The translations under genes and the position numbers were made by a program. Of a DNA stretch of 64,000 bases, positions 9,801-23,700 are shown in pieces; positions within the stretch are counted from its first letter, which is position 1, and every line of letters begins with the position of its first letter. Under the pieces are notes generated by a model. The model worked only from the letters and a program-made list of their open reading frames with translations, was not told the origin of the DNA and did no database searches. The DNA is from Luscinia megarhynchos (taxonomy: Eukaryota > Chordata > Aves > Passeriformes > Turdidae), in assembly GCA_034336665.1 (NCBI GenBank), contig JAPFBE010000013.1, positions 16,905,056-16,969,055 of the forward strand, written 5' to 3'.

Positions 9801-12800
9801 TTAGTATTTTAATGTAGAGACATTAGTCTTTCCCTGAAAAGAGAAGTCCAAAAGATGAGATGTATAAAGAAGAGCATGGAAAAAATAGGGTAGGAAAGAA
9901 AAATAGTAATAGCCCAGATACACAGATACTTCCACAGCAGTAGGAATGAACAACAACAAAAAAATCTTCAAGTAACAATTCTCATATGAAACTGCCTTTA
10001 GAGAATCTAAATCCCAAAATTCCTTCCAAGAGAAACACTAAATGCTGCCCAGCACTGCATTAGGAATCATAAAGTGACACCTATTTTAATCCACATAGTA
10101 AAAAGCCAGCAGACTTGGCAGCCACCACTATGTTCCCAATACACTGTCTAGAACTTCATGACTCAACTTGGGGTGTGAGATTCAGCTCCTGAAGCAGGAG
10201 CTCAGACCCCTCTTTTCAGCTGGAAGCTGCCAGCTCAGTTGTGGTGACACAGAGCTGAACTGAATTTTCCACACTGGCAAGTTAAAAAGAAAAAAACACT
10301 GTTCAAAAGGAAATTCAATACAGCAGAAAAGGAAAAACTAGATCTGTATAACCAGTTCCCCACTGCTCATATTACAAAACCAGTGAAAAGCCATTTTCCA
10401 AGTATAACTGCAGACCTGAGTGTTTTGTCTTTGATCAAGCCCCAGCACACACTGGCTGTAAGCCTGACCTTGGGCTGGGTCCTGTGGTGAGTGAAGCTAA
10501 AGCAGGGCTGGAGCAGAGTGACAGATGAGCTGTGTCAGCTCTGTCCCCTGCCTTCATCAGTGCTTTTCTCTCCATCTCCTGCAGGCATGGTCCCCTGGCA
10601 GAGCCCCCAGAGCATCCTTGTGAGCAGGGGACTGCCCTCTGTCATGTCATCACTCTTACCTATAGCGAAAAAATCTCTTACAGACATTCTCCCCTGCAAA
10701 CAGAAACCCTGTAGGGAGAAAGAGAAATTTTCACTTCCAGTGTGAAGGGAACAAAAGTCCAGGATGAACTTTGCCATGTGGACTGAATGCTGGATTAAGC
10801 AAACGTGCAGCTGGAGAGCAATTGTGAGTGAGCTGGCTCCTGGAGACAGCTCTGACAGAGTCACAGGAGACAGGGTGACTGATCAGAAGGGTGAGGTTTG
10901 GTTAAGGTTATTCAGGAGGTCAGTGGCTCTGCCAGAAACAGGATTTAAGGCTGCCTTTCTCCTGTTTAACACTCTTGATTTTTCAACTAAATCCCTCTGC
11001 CCGTGTCTTTTCCTCTGCCTTGTATACACTCCCATCTGCTCCCACTTAAAAATCAAACTAGATGATTCAGAGGACCACGAATAAGAGAAGGTGAATTAAT
11101 GGCCCTCAAAGAATAAGAAGTGTGTGCACAGAGCATTCATATGAGCAAGAGGAGTAAAGCAACACAGAATTTGTAAAAGAGAGATTTCTGTCATGAATAT
11201 TTGTGAGCAATGTCTCTAAGAGCATGATGCTTGGATCTATTATTGTCTCTTTCTATTTTTATTTTGTTCCCCTCTTTTCACCTTTAGTTTTCATTAGCCA
11301 TTGATTTTGCCCAATCAAAATTGTTTTGTGTAACTTCTTTGACTGAAGTCTTGGGGTGAAATGAATAAAACACTTAAGCACTTTTATGTGAACAAGTCTC
11401 ATGTTCTTCCTATCATCTGATTTATGAACAAAACTCCACAATTACTTACACTCATCCTTGTACTTTCTACCTCACCTCTGAACTCTTCTCCTTGCCCACC
11501 TTGCAGGGCATGTGTTTCCATCCCATGTGTGCAACGATGTCCCATGTCCCATCAGTGCTCCTGGAGCAGAGCTGCAATGCCTACAATAGCTGCAGCCCTT
11601 CCACAGAACACAGCTCTTTACCTAAGAGTCCCAGGGGGAACTGTCAGCTGCCAAGGATCTTCCTGAAAGAAAGAGGAGCTGAGAGAAACCTGATTGACTT
11701 TTAATCGGGTAGCATATGGTGCTGAGGAGAACAAAGAGGCCATATAGACATTCACCAAATTAAATGGTTAAGTAGGCTGGAACAGGCCTGATGCTGATGG
11801 CAGACCTACAGCAACAGCCCACTGGGCACTGCTGTTTGCAAAACATGTGCTGAAGTTTGGACACTCCTTGCATCAGTGGTGCGAGGGAAAATGAAAGGAT
11901 AGCAGATGGCAGATTGGCAGTTGGTAGGGAGATACAGCCTGGCTTGTCTTACTGTTTTGCCATAACTAAATCAATATTTTATTCCCTTGTTCCCAGGCTG
12001 AAAGTGGCCTGGCTTGTTTGGTGTGTCATAAAAAGAGCTGCTGTACAGATTTCAGCTGTCGCCTGCTAAGTGGGCTCTGGTCAGCAGCAGGCACTGCCTT
12101 TGCTAGACTCCATTACTTGGGAAAGGAGCTGTCAACAGCTGTACCCAACTGCAAATCTTCTGTACCAGCACTTTGGAAAGCATTTCCAGCTTCAACAGAA
12201 ACACCAGCAGAAGGAAAGAAGAGCAGTTTATTTGTTTCATCAGTTTGGCTTGCTGGAAGACAGGCAAACATGCCAGCAGCTGAGATGGCTTTACTGCTTT
12301 GCTAGCACAGGCCAGCAACAGAGAGATGGCAGAAGTTTCCTCAAGCTCTTCTATCCCACTCTGCATTCCTTTATGCTGAGCCTTTTAACGCCAATATTTG
12401 ACTTTATTTTAAGGAAGCAAAGTCTTCAACCCCACCATGCTCTGTTTCAACTTGCATGCTGCAAATTAGCTCAGTGCCCCTTCCCGGGGCCCCTGCGTGA
12501 CCATGACTCAGTGTCACACACGTGGCTTGTATTTTTCTTTGTCTTCCTCTAAGAGCCTCACTGTGCTCATCTTTCAAAGACTACAAACCTTTTGCAGGGC
12601 CAGTATGTCAGTACTGGGAGACCATTTCTTGAAATTATCCTTAGGGTTCGTTAAGGCTTTGCAGCCTGAAGCACAGCCAGAGGCTCTGTGCCAAAACTCA
12701 GACATTTGCCTTTCTTTCTTCTGCCTGGTCCCAAGGCATTTAAAGTTGTGGGTGAAATTACCCTGAAAATCTGAAGCCAGTCAGCAGTAAAGGGTAGATT

Positions 12801-13436
12801 AGATCACAAAACAAGCCTAAGCTACGAAAATACCAATTTTCTTTGCATAGGAAAATTTCAGAATCAGGATGTGCAAGATGTTTTCAGGCATAACAACAGT
12901 TATTAGAATAACAGCCTGCATGCTGTACAGATAAAACATATTACTATAATAAAAGTCAAGAAAAAACATATCCATGTGAATGATGGTTTTGCTGGGTTTG
13001 CTGCTAACCTGAAGAATCTCACATTGATTTTTATTTGGGTTCTCCTAAACCAGAAATTATGGCTACTTTCTTCAACAGCCACAATCACCAACCTGGAAAT
13101 ATTCTCTTGGGCCGAATAAAACATTTCTTTTTTACTTACAGCATTATTTCTTTAGAGGTTGTACTCTGGTTTACTGTTGTTAATATTTTCTCTCTTATTT
13201 TGGTTTTGAACAAATAGATCCATTGCAGAACAAGAGCCTTTTTAAAAAAAAAGAAATCTTTGAACTGTTCAATTCTCCATCTATGTTTCCATTCAAAACT
13301 ATTTTCTAGCGGACTCAAATGAGTTTTGGCATCTAAAAAATTGAATTTCCTGAACAATTTTGGATCACACCCCAGTTAACGTTCTCCCAAATCTGATTGA
13401 AATCTCTAGCTAGTGCTTAGTCTTATTAAAACAAGG

Positions 13437-13490
13437 GACAGCAAAGAAAGCAGTGAGACAGCAAAGACCTAGGGGTGACAGCAAAGAAAG
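13437..13490 (+). repeat. 20-bp unit, about 2.7 copies
   Basis: GACAGCAAAG recurs at about 13437, 13457 and 13477 with 20-bp spacing. The sequence between copies has diverged. The first and third copies share GACAGCAAAGAAAG exactly. Confidence 0.75.
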
Positions 13491-14137
13491 ATTTTTGGAT
13501 TTTGTATGATGTATCCTTAAATCAAAGAGTTGCTGCATGTTTGTGTTTCATCCATCCACTCATTCGCTTTCTGTGTTTGAGACTAATATTACCTTTGTTC
13601 ATTTTGAGGGGATGGGGGTGGATTTGTGACTCAGGACTCAAGCCTTTGGAGCATTAACTGTAAATTAAAACAGATGCTTTCCTGAAGATAACACAATCGA
13701 ATCAATATGGAGCCAGAGGAGCCCCTCACATGATGAAAGCTGGTTTTAAAGTACTGTAAAGTGTTTTTGCTGTTCATTCCATCAATTTCCTTTTCCTGCT
13801 CTGCTCTGATGCAGGACAAGTTGAGGCCACTGACCCCTTTGCAGAGCCCAACACGGAAAGCTCCCCACGAGACCAGAAGAATGGCCAAAGGAGACAGATC
13901 ACTGGGGGGTTTATGTGCTGTGTAGGACAAGGCTAAATTGGCTTTAGCTGTGTTTTATTGTTCTCTGTTGCAAACTATAGTCAGACTCTCGTGTGCAGAG
14001 CTCAGAACCAAGTTAAACACTGACAAGGGGGGACCCAGGGTGGCTCAGAGGTGCCAGCAGTGTCAGAGGGGTCTGTTCCACACTTCCTGGAGCACCTGGA
14101 AAAGCCACATGCTGCCTCACTGCAGAGCCTTTTATGT

Positions 14138-14139
14138 AT

Positions 14140-14190
<51 letters not shown>

Positions 14191-14192
14191 TT
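14138..14192 (+). repeat. (TATT)n microsatellite, about 55 bp
   Basis: This is an uninterrupted TTTA/TATT tetranucleotide array of about 14 units. Short open frames encoding Leu-Phe-Ile-Tyr repeats across it are artefacts of the repeat. Confidence 0.97.
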
Positions 14193-15016
14193 GCCATATC
14201 CTGCTTCAAAGAAATCAGGTTTTGTGCTGTGGCCACTCTGCAGACCAGCAACCTCTTGGCACCTCGGGCTGCAGAATTGCAGGGACAGCTGCCCTGGAAA
14301 GCACAGGGTCATAAATTCCAGCAGGGGGAAAGTTTCAGGCAGAAGTACCATTAATGCTTGTTCTTTGTCATGAGACTAACTTCTAGTGCATTTTTTATTC
14401 TTTAAGTAAATTCCTGACCTCTTGTTTTCAGGGAAACTCTGCAAGATATCACTCCCGAAAGCTCAGGAAATAAGGTAACAAATAAGGTAACAACATAAAA
14501 AGAACGAATTCTTTACAGTTTTAAAAAAACTCAACTCACAACTTTTAAGGCAATCTCATAACCACAGGGATCAAGATAGTACTGAAATGATCAGAGTGAA
14601 AATAGTTTCCTCTGTTTTAGCTTTCCTATCTATTTTTATCTCTTCCTGGTTTTACTTAATTATTTTTTGTTTTCCCCCTTGCTCTGACTAGCTAAGCATT
14701 GAATTCTTTTCCCCTGGGCTTACCTCTTAGTACTTACAGGCTGGCTGTCTCAGTACTAGACTTTGTAGGTTGTTTATTCTTAACTTGGAAAGAACATTTT
14801 TCAATGCCTTTATGAGTAAGCAAATAGTAAAATAAAAAAAAAGACCCAAACCCAAACAACAAAGTTTGCTGATGCTGAATGAAACACCTTATTTGTGCAT
14901 ATTCTGTAAAATCTTGCTTTTTAGAGTAATTAAAATCTTTAGAGTTTGAGAGTTGTAAATAGAGGTTCTTATTGCTGCTAGAATTCATTGCAATTTTAAT
15001 TCATTGTTATAATTGC

Positions 15017-15071
15017 AGAATTAGGATCTAATTTAAAAATAACTAATTTAAAAAATGTTAATCCTAATTCT
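15017..15071. repeat. Inverted repeat with 11-bp arms
   Basis: AGAATTAGGAT at 15017-15027 is the exact reverse complement of ATCCTAATTCT at 15061-15071. The 33-bp AT-rich spacer itself contains CTAATTTAAAAA twice in near-identical form. It could form a small hairpin, but chance in AT-rich DNA cannot be excluded. Confidence 0.6.
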
Positions 15072-15142
15072 AAATTTTAGAAAAATATTTATTTTTTTTC
15101 AGTTGGAAAAAAATCTATGGAACCACTGAGGTCTTTTGTGAA

Positions 15143-15168
15143 TTTTCTTTTTTTTTTTTTTTCTTTTT
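15143..15168 (+). repeat. Poly-T tract
   Basis: A run of 15 T with flanking T-rich sequence interrupted by single Cs. No retroposon body is recognisable beside it on either strand. Confidence 0.9.
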
Positions 15169-17308
15169 GCAAATGGATTCAAGTTTTCAATTCAAGATCT
15201 TAATTTGCCAAGCAACATTTTCAGAAAAAAGTAAGTATTTTCTGCTTCTCATTTTAGATTTTACTCCCTTTGCCTTCATGCTTGATTTAGCCATAATTGC
15301 ATCTAGGTTTAAAAAGTATGAAATTCTCTTTATTACTGCAGAAGTTAGTTAACTCACTTAGCTACCTTTGAGTATGGTCTGTTCCCAAAGGCATAGATCA
15401 AACCTTATATCTGTAGCAACCCATATTGGCAGCTGCCTCCCCACATTAGCTCTCCAGCCTGGCACCCAGCTCCATATCAATATATTTACAGCCTGAGTCA
15501 CAAGAGAAAAATATTTATGGCAGTCCACTTCTGCAATGCAAACATGGGGTGCTGTGCCCAGAGCTGCCACCTGCACAGAGCATGCACAGCAGGGTGTATT
15601 CTCTTTAGCTAGCTGACATTGTAGATAGCCTTTTGTATAGAAAGAGAATGAGATTAAAATACCCCATAAAATGAGGGTTCATGTTAGGAAGAAACATTGC
15701 CAAATGTGCATGCAATTTATGTGAGAGCTTTCTGGACATTAGCACGTGGGACAATCCTGTACTTTAGTAAGCTGGATTTTAGCAAAATAAAGGCCACACA
15801 ACCTACAGAGACTTTACTTGCAATCATGGCTGTTCTTTACCTTGCAAATCCTAGATTTTTTGCATTTTAACTAAGGCTATCTGATAAGTTTTGATGTTTC
15901 AAACACTAGTGTCTCTTTGTTCCTAGGATACTGGAAACCATAACAGAATTGAAAAGCAATTTTACAAAGCTCTGAAAGCCCAAGAGCAGATCACACATTT
16001 TGCCTGAAGCTACAGAATCTACCTGTACAGCAAAGAAAAAGCAGAGAAGAGGAAATATTCTTAAGATCCTACCAAATGAAGATGTACACTAACCTGAAGG
16101 ATGAACAATGAATGTGGAAGGAAATGCAACAAGAGTCCATGTTCAAGATGGGAATGGGTGGATCTTCTTTGAAGATAATGCAATAACCTTTCTTTTCAGT
16201 ATTATTAAAATTATTTACAAGCTATACTAACCACCCCTTCTTACAAATAGCTTCTAGGGTTTATTCCTTAGTAATCTATCATGCAGGTCTGAAAATTTCC
16301 TAGTAGAAGTGTGTCTTTGGGAAGAATCAGAGAGTGAGAGAAACAATAAATCATCTTCTAGATTTGTCTGGAAAGATGCTTCCATTTATGTGCTGTGTTG
16401 TGGAGACAGTGACAAAGATGCTAGATGAAGATTCTCACATGCCTTCCAGGAGAATGAAAAGGGTTACACCTATACTGTACTTTGGCAGCAAACATATGAT
16501 ACTTCAGTTTGAGGAAGGAAATAGAATCTGTGGTGAGATCTCTGTTTATGATTTGCACTCCTCTCCTTCCTTGTTTGAACATGGGGCACACACAGACTGT
16601 CCTTCAGATGAGAGAGACAAGATCTGGCTTGACCCCCGGTACAAAGAGTTATATAGCCCTCACAGCAGTGTGACTCACGAAAATAAACTCCCCTGGATCC
16701 CCATCTGCCATACATTATCCAGCAGCAACTTGTCCTTGAAATGAACCAAGCAGAGGTTTCCATCTGGCCAGCCACCAATTAGTCAGTTTGCACGGGTGAC
16801 CTTTTGCCTTGTGATTGCTTTTAAATGAAGTCTCCAAAATCGGTATTGTTCTGGGTAGGAAACATCTGAAATCACTTTCCCAAAGAGAGCTTGGCACCTC
16901 CCCACTATTATACCATTGTGCAATTTAAAATACATCATCTCACTTATTGTTCCATCTATTTGATCTTCAGCCCTGCTTTATCCATGTAGCCACTCCTCTG
17001 GAAACAAAGAGATCTCCCATTCCTTTTGAGACTGAACTAAAATTGGTGTCCCCAGGAGTACTTCTCCTGGATCCAAATATCCAGCAATCTACAATGGACA
17101 GAGACAGCCTGTCAACATTTCTAAGAGGCAGGAAGGAAGAATCTTAGAAGTCAACTTTTTTTCTTAATTTTGGACATGTATGTAGATCAGAGTGTATCAC
17201 TAAGGTTGAACTTGCAATCCAGTCCCAGAGGTGATGGCTTTATTTTAGAGGAATATCTTTATTTTTGCTTGAAGACTCAAACCAAAATAAGCTGTATCGA
17301 CTGCTTCT

Positions 17309-17377
17309 ATTGTTAATATATGGAATATATTGTTAATATAAGCATACACATATGCATACACATAAGCATACATATTT
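17309..17377 (+). repeat. Cryptic AT-rich short repeats
   Basis: TATTGTTAATATA occurs at 17309-17321 and again at 17328-17340. Three copies of a GCATACA(C)ATA-type unit follow directly, between 17342 and 17374. Two different short repeats thus adjoin each other. Confidence 0.75.
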
Positions 17378-20300
17378 ATTTCAAATGAGACCAGTTCTTA
17401 AAAGTGCTAATGTTTTTTCAGCCCTACCCCCTGATAAAACAACTAATAGGGTGAATAGTGTGTATCAATGCCTGCATTTGAAGACATCCAAATGGTTAAA
17501 AACTGGCATTAAAAAGAGCAAAGTTTGCTGAACACAGTTTGCAGTGTGGTATTTCGTAAGATGCTGTAAACTTTTTATTGTAACTGTAATCTGTGAAGGA
17601 GTTATCTTTAGTTTTAGATCAGGTTTTTCATATTATGATGCTGCCTTACAAATTTACCCTTTTGTTTCAAATATTCATCTTAGTTTTTTTTGTAAAATGA
17701 TTTAATAATATGTCATCTTAAACCAGCACCCACTCTCTATCAAAAAAACCAAACACATATCTTTTAAAACACCAGGTAATGAGCCAATATTATAATTTTT
17801 AATCTCTTACAGACTAGAAATGGAAAAAATCTCAACCCACATGATTAATTACTTACAGTTCTACCACTCTTTATGGTCACAGGATTAGACTAGCCTTTTT
17901 TCTCCTTTCTAAACATTTTCTATGATGGTGCAGAGGTATAACCTAGTGATCTACTCAGAATATTTCTGGAATAGGTCAGTGGGAGAGCACACCATCTTTC
18001 AGCATATCCAGCTGGCTACTGTGTGTTGAACCAAGTAACTCCTAATTTGCCTGGAGAACCTGTGTAGGAGTTAAATCTAATAAATCTGGAGGGCTCACCC
18101 CACTGAATGTATCTTTTCTAAGGTGCAGTTTATGAGAAATCACATACTGTAAATGAAGCATTATGATGAAAAATTTCAGGAGTCACAACTTAGACATGGA
18201 GTGCAAGATGTCATGCAATGGCAGAAAACAGCTCACTCTTTTCAAATAAAGTCTGTGGGGAAACACCTCAGGAGATGTTTTCACCAACATATGGTACAAT
18301 TGGCTGATCAAACAGTGATGTCTTTATCTTTTGGCTTGGGTTCAGCTCTTTCCTTCCCACAGCTTGTGCTACCAGCCGAAGTTGCCAGTGAGTCACATTT
18401 AGTGCTTACAAAATGCTTTGTCTGATGCTCACCTTCATGAAGTACAAACAGTTTATGCCCTAACCAGTTCTTGAAATCTCTGCTCTGTTCTAGAGATGGC
18501 AGGGAGTGATTAGCACCCCTTCTGGTACTTTGTGTCATAGAAGAATGGCTTCAGCATGACAGGTTCTGTCATCTCTACATCCTATGTGTGATACAACTGA
18601 GTGGGAGCTGGCTGTGCATCTTTAGCACCAAAGAATATTGTCTGAGAGCATGAGCAAAGCTGGAGCTACCTGGAGCCCTATGATCAGAGCCTAGGGAAGT
18701 CCTGGCAATGACTATGCACCTGGTTTAGGCACTCAGGAGGATGCTCACTCCTCCTGCTCTCCCTCTGGCAGCTCTTACCTGCTCCCTCTATACATCTTAT
18801 CTGGCTGGGCTTCCAGCAAGTGCATGCATTCGTACTGAAGCTCAAAACAGGCACCAAAGGGCTCTGTGGGTTTCCATCAGTCCTAAAGGGGTTGAGACAG
18901 CAGCAGTGTCATGGACAGTGTCACTACCCCACTTTAAACACGATGAGGAATTGAGAGGAAAAGACAAGAATCACACAAGAAAGTGCAGCAACAATAGCAA
19001 TGGGGAAAATCAGAGCTAGAGGAAATGTGGTGAGATCCTATGCTGAGGAAAAATAGAAATGAAAATATTGGTGGAAAGTAAATGAGAAAACCTAGAGAAA
19101 AGCAGAAGCAATTCAGGACTTACTGAGGGAACAGAATGGATGGCAGAACCCAACAGAAAGGCCAAGATTTATTGAAGCTAAGAGCAATCTGCAGGAAACT
19201 CACAGGAGGGTTCCCCTTCTGCTAAGAAACTGTGTCCATCTCTGGTTCCCTGGGTTAGCTCAGACTGCTCTCTTTTCCCAAAAGTGCTTGCCCAGTCTTC
19301 CTATGCTCCTTGCTGAAATTTCTGCCTCTCCACATCTGCTGTTTCTGCCCCAGGGAATTCTGTCAAGCATTTAAAGTCTCCATCTGATGCTGTTCACTTC
19401 TGCCAAAACACTGTTTAGGAAAACCAATGTTTATGGCTGTACACACAATATAGGTAAATACACAAGTCAGTTCGTTAAAGAAGGTGTTTTATAAGCTGCT
19501 GCACAAAGCACATCAGCCATGCCATGGGGAAGGAGCAGTCTGCATCACCCCAGGGCTCACAGAGACCATCCTGTACCCAAAGCAGATTTGGAATGCAAGA
19601 GTTGCTGCCCTTTGTAAAGCTCCACACCACCCCTTGCACTACGTGGTGAGTAAATCCTTAGCTGAAAGCTGACATACAACAAAACCAGACATCCATGGGA
19701 GATGTCTTCAGGGGTTGCAAGTGACCAAGGGTCACTGCATTAACACATTCTAATTAGGCATTTTCTGAAGGAAGTTCTATGTTGTCAGGAATTCAGATTT
19801 CAAAGTCTCAGCATCAAAGCAAAATAACTTGCATTACCAGAATGACAAATAAATATCACTGAAGCATTCCCTAACAATAATGAAAGGGCTGATAGCTGAG
19901 AAATATTGAGCCAAATTCACTTAGCTCAGAAGGCCTCAAGAAATTGGTGTAATTTGTTAGTTCACAGCTACATGAGTGGAAAACTAAATGTAATGCTTGA
20001 TAGTGAGAATTACTTCCACGCAGAAGACAGTGGAAATAAAAAAAAAAAGTTCCTGGAGCCAGGAGATATAAGCAAAGATTGGAGTTTAGCTATATCAAAG
20101 AGTATAGTCAGAAAGGAAGAAAAAGTAAATAGGGATGTAGAAAATGTCCTGATGTATCCAAACAGTTTCTATTGAATTCCAAAAGAAATAGAAGTTGGCA
20201 TAGTCCATTATCTAGAAAAACCCCACATTTTTAGTTCAAATGCAGCTATTTTTCACAAGGTCAAAAAGACTCAAATCTACTAGGAATGAAATATGAACAA

Positions 20301-20645
20301 AAAATAGACTAGCTGAAATTGCATTCTGAATTTATTCATCATTCATTTGATCACAGATGGCATATAGTTCAGCAAGGATGTGATTATGTGATAAATGGTT
20401 GGTTACTGGTGTAGCAGCAGAAGATACACAGCACAAGGAAAGTGCACTTTTACCGTATTGTTCCTGAAAGCTGATTTTATCAATGTGCAAAGGGTACTGC
20501 TGGAGCAGGGCTAGTGTTAGAATCAGTAACTTCCCAGGAAGACCTTAAAAAATTGCAGGTCCTGGCAGAAATAAGGTATCAGCAGTTATTAGTAAGTACT
20601 GAACTAACTTCATTATACCTTTGAAAAAGGATGGGACTGATGCCA

Positions 20646-20750
20646 CTCTTCAGATGAGATGTAAAACTGATCTCATCTTTATTATCCCATCAACCTTTTT
20701 GCTCAAATGGGAATTCAGTCCCAAAATCTTGACCCAAGTGTCTCCTGGAA
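20646..20750 (+). mobile_element. Probable ancient SINE/LINE tail remnant
   Basis: The order CTTCAGATGAGATGTAAAAC, then a gap, then ATTATCCCATC, then TTTTTGC, then GTGTCTCCTGG parallels a retroposon segment I recall from many vertebrate genomes. That segment has a GATGAGACGTAAAAC core, then ATTAAAGATCCCATG, then GTGTCCTGG. Divergence is heavy, as expected for an insertion older than birds. The exact family name is uncertain to me and a profile search would settle it. Confidence 0.5.
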
Positions 20751-23700
20751 CACCTCAGAAAGCCCAGTATTAATTTCAGCTTTATTGGTGTTGCAACATG
20801 CCCCCTGGCAGGCAGCACTTTGCAGTCCCAGAGGAGCTGTGTTTCAGCAAAGCATGAAGTCATTCTTAGGGAGGTAGGTCAAGTTTTACAAGGCACTCAG
20901 GAGCGAGATCTTTGAAGATGAAAGATGTCATATGATTCTGTTGGTAGAGAGGAAGAGACTCAGAGAGTTCAGTCCAAATAGTGATCCTCTGACCTGACCA
21001 TTCTCTGCTCTACTGCTTCTTCTTTCAATGTATTTTCTGCTCATTGACCTCCATAACTGAAAGGGAGCAAAAACAAAAATTGTGTAAGACCGAATCAATA
21101 TGTTGAATTTCTCCCTGTAACAGGACTTATTATTTATCTAACAGAAATGAAGAAAGAGAGAAATGGGGGAATCAATTGTTTTTAACCCATGAGTATGATG
21201 AGTTGACCTCAGCTATATTTCTAACCTAGCTGGTTTTTATAGGTGTGCTGTCAAGTGGGGACACAGTTTCAGTGTGCCTGGAGGGGAAATGAGGTTAGCA
21301 GGGCAGCAGGTCTCTGATGTGGTGCCTCCTAGACTCTCCAAAAATCGATATCAGACATTGCAGCTGTTACTGCAGCTACTTCTGATAGTGAGATGCTCAG
21401 TAGCATTGTCTAATCCTGCATTAAAGCTGTTCTTGCTGATACCATGGGCAGCTGTGGCAGCACAGAGCTCAGGACCCATTGGAAAAACAGGACAGGTTTT
21501 TGGGCACCTGGGCTTCACATTAGCCCATGTTCACTGCTTAATGGACTTGAAAGGTGAATGAGTCACAACCAGAACAACACAGCAGATACACCCTGTGAAA
21601 GCAAAAATATGAGCCCTGGAATTTATGGTGAGGGTAACTCCAAGTTATACCTACTCCAAGCACAGTTTTGGATCTTGCATCTTTATAGTTTTTTTGAGCT
21701 GTAATGTATGATTTCTTTACTGTAACTGTCTTATTCAGCCCCAAATTGTTTCTAGTTATTTTCAGAGGTCATAATTGTTAAGATTCTCACCACTGATGAC
21801 TTGTACCTTCTGGACAGTGTTCACAAATTTACAAATTAAAAAAATATTAAAAAAGCAATTGTGGTTAAACAAATAGGCTCCATGGAGGCACAGTCAGGGA
21901 ACCACACCATCTCTCTGCATCCTTCCACTTTATCTTTCTATATGACACAAAATTTGTGTTATTCCCGAGGCCCACAGAGGAAATAGGACATATCATTATC
22001 TAGTTGCACTTCTAGCTGAAAGAAGAAATATAGAAGGCTTCCACGACAGAAAAATGCAGTCAAAAGTTTTGGGTTCCTTCCAGCAACTCAGTCTCTTTGA
22101 ATAAAGGTAATAGATGTGATCACAGAGAGTACAGGATGGATGGGGATAGCAGTGTATCATTTTCTGGCTGCTACCCACTGCTTTGCTCCTGTGAGTGGGC
22201 TGGAGGGGGAAATATGTAGAGAGTTGCCTTTGATTTTATGCTCTCTCATCAATGCAGGAGCCCCAGCTGGGAAGCTACAGGCAGCATGAAACCAAGCAAA
22301 CCAGAGAACCTGGTCCTTATGCAAATGTTTTAATCCAGCCATAGCTAATTTAGCATAGCTAAAACATCCATGCTGTTGCCATATGAAACAATACCCTGAC
22401 ATTTAAAAGTGAAGGAAAGTATTTTATTGTGATCACCAAGCATAAGTAGGCTTTCAGCCCCAAAAAAAAGTTTGATGTCTGATGTTCTAAGATTCTCAGG
22501 AAATCCTTATGATAAAGATTCCTATTTCTCATCATAGCACATTGCAAGCATTATTTAGATCTGTGATACTTTTTTACAATAATAATACTAATCATAAATC
22601 TATACAGTGAATAAACTTTAAAGACATGGTCTGAAGACCAACCCAAAATACTTCAAAAAAAGAAAAAGCCTGAGAGTTACTTTTGCTTTAGAGGAGCATT
22701 TTTAGTAAATCACATCTCACTACTGATTAAAGTTCTGCCATCTGGAGTTCACCGAAGTGGCATCTGGCATTCCAACAATTTTAGGAAATATGCTGGAGCT
22801 ATAATAATACAGCAGAATACCCTGGTTTTAAATAGGCAGTCTCTCCAGCTGATCTTTTTAAGAGATAGGCTGCAGTTCCAGCAGAAGGCTTGGCACAGAA
22901 GTGATGATACTTGGTGAAATTTTGTGGCTGGAGTTGCACTGGAGGTCCACTGGCTGAACATAATTCTTCCTTCTGGCTTTAAAATTGTGGCTTAAGAGTC
23001 TCACCAAGTTAAGTATTTTAAGTATATAAATATAGAGGAGCCCCCTATTGCCCAAGGCCATGGGCACCTCCAGAGCATAACAGAGCCCCATTAAGGCATG
23101 AGTTATCTCTGAGGGTGCCTGCTTTCCATTCTTTATTGAACACAGAGTCTGCACTCCTGAATTATTTACAATCAGGCAGAATGCATTTGAGTCTATGACT
23201 ATGCATACTATATAAAAGCCCTGATCTTAATTAAGCATTGCTCAACCTATTGAATTAGGATCCTTTCTATATCTCTGCAATTTATAATTAGGCTAATTAG
23301 GCCCCAGATCAAAAAAATTATTGATGCTAAACCTTCAAATGTGTGTAGATACCTGATGTTCTCAGGTACATAAAATGCTGTCTGACAGCAACTCAGGCTC
23401 TCCAAAGGTCTTCCACACATCCAAGATTTCCTCAGTCTTGTCAGAGCTAAGTTACCCAGAAGCTGCTTCTGCCCATGCAGCACAACAGGATCCACAAAGC
23501 AGATTTTTACTCATCTGATGAGGTTAGGGGTGCTCTGATGTGTAGTCATGAAAAGCAAAACCACATACATCACTTACATTTTATAGCACAGTGATAAAAG
23601 GGGAGAAATATGAGTTGATCTGCCCCTTCTTTCTTTTAAACAATAGATTAGTGGCTAAAGTCACCATAGAGAAAGCATGTGACTACTCTTGGAGGCTGAT

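Larger units (their letters stand above)
8076..14137. other. Unique non-coding DNA, no gene seen
   Basis: The DNA is mostly AT-rich, with GC-richer parts around 10440-10960 and 11470-12560. The longest frame of the whole window (12070-12552, 160 codons) lies in the second of these. It begins at GTG and has a low-information Gln/Leu/Phe-rich composition, so I regard it as chance. A TAAT-rich stretch lies at 9580-9800 and a 20-bp triplicate repeat at 13437-13490. Confidence 0.6.
14193..20645. other. Unique non-coding DNA, no gene seen
   Basis: AT-rich DNA with a poly-T run at 15143-15168, an inverted repeat around 15017-15071 and a cryptic repeat at 17309-17377. The frame at 16334-16744 (136 codons, GTG start) looks somewhat less simple than the others but matches nothing I know. 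I see no further repeat family. Confidence 0.55.

Noticed and set aside
12070..12552. Longest open frame, 160 codons
   Set aside because: It starts at GTG, has low-information Gln/Leu/Phe composition, overlaps other frames and resembles no family.
13437..13490. Three regularly spaced copies that might suggest a CRISPR array
   Set aside because: The unit is 20 bp with degenerate spacing and no unique spacers, in a vertebrate genome. It is an ordinary short tandem repeat.
14134..14373. Frames with repeated LFIY
   Set aside because: They are translation of the TATT microsatellite.
15143..15168. Poly-T tract as the tail of a minus-strand processed pseudogene
   Set aside because: No gene-like sequence is recognisable to the right of it and there is no clear target-site duplication.
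16334..16744. 136-codon frame with fairly protein-like composition
   Set aside because: It begins at GTG, has no recognisable domain, and an overlapping frame of 102 codons lies on the opposite strand. I cannot support it as an exon.
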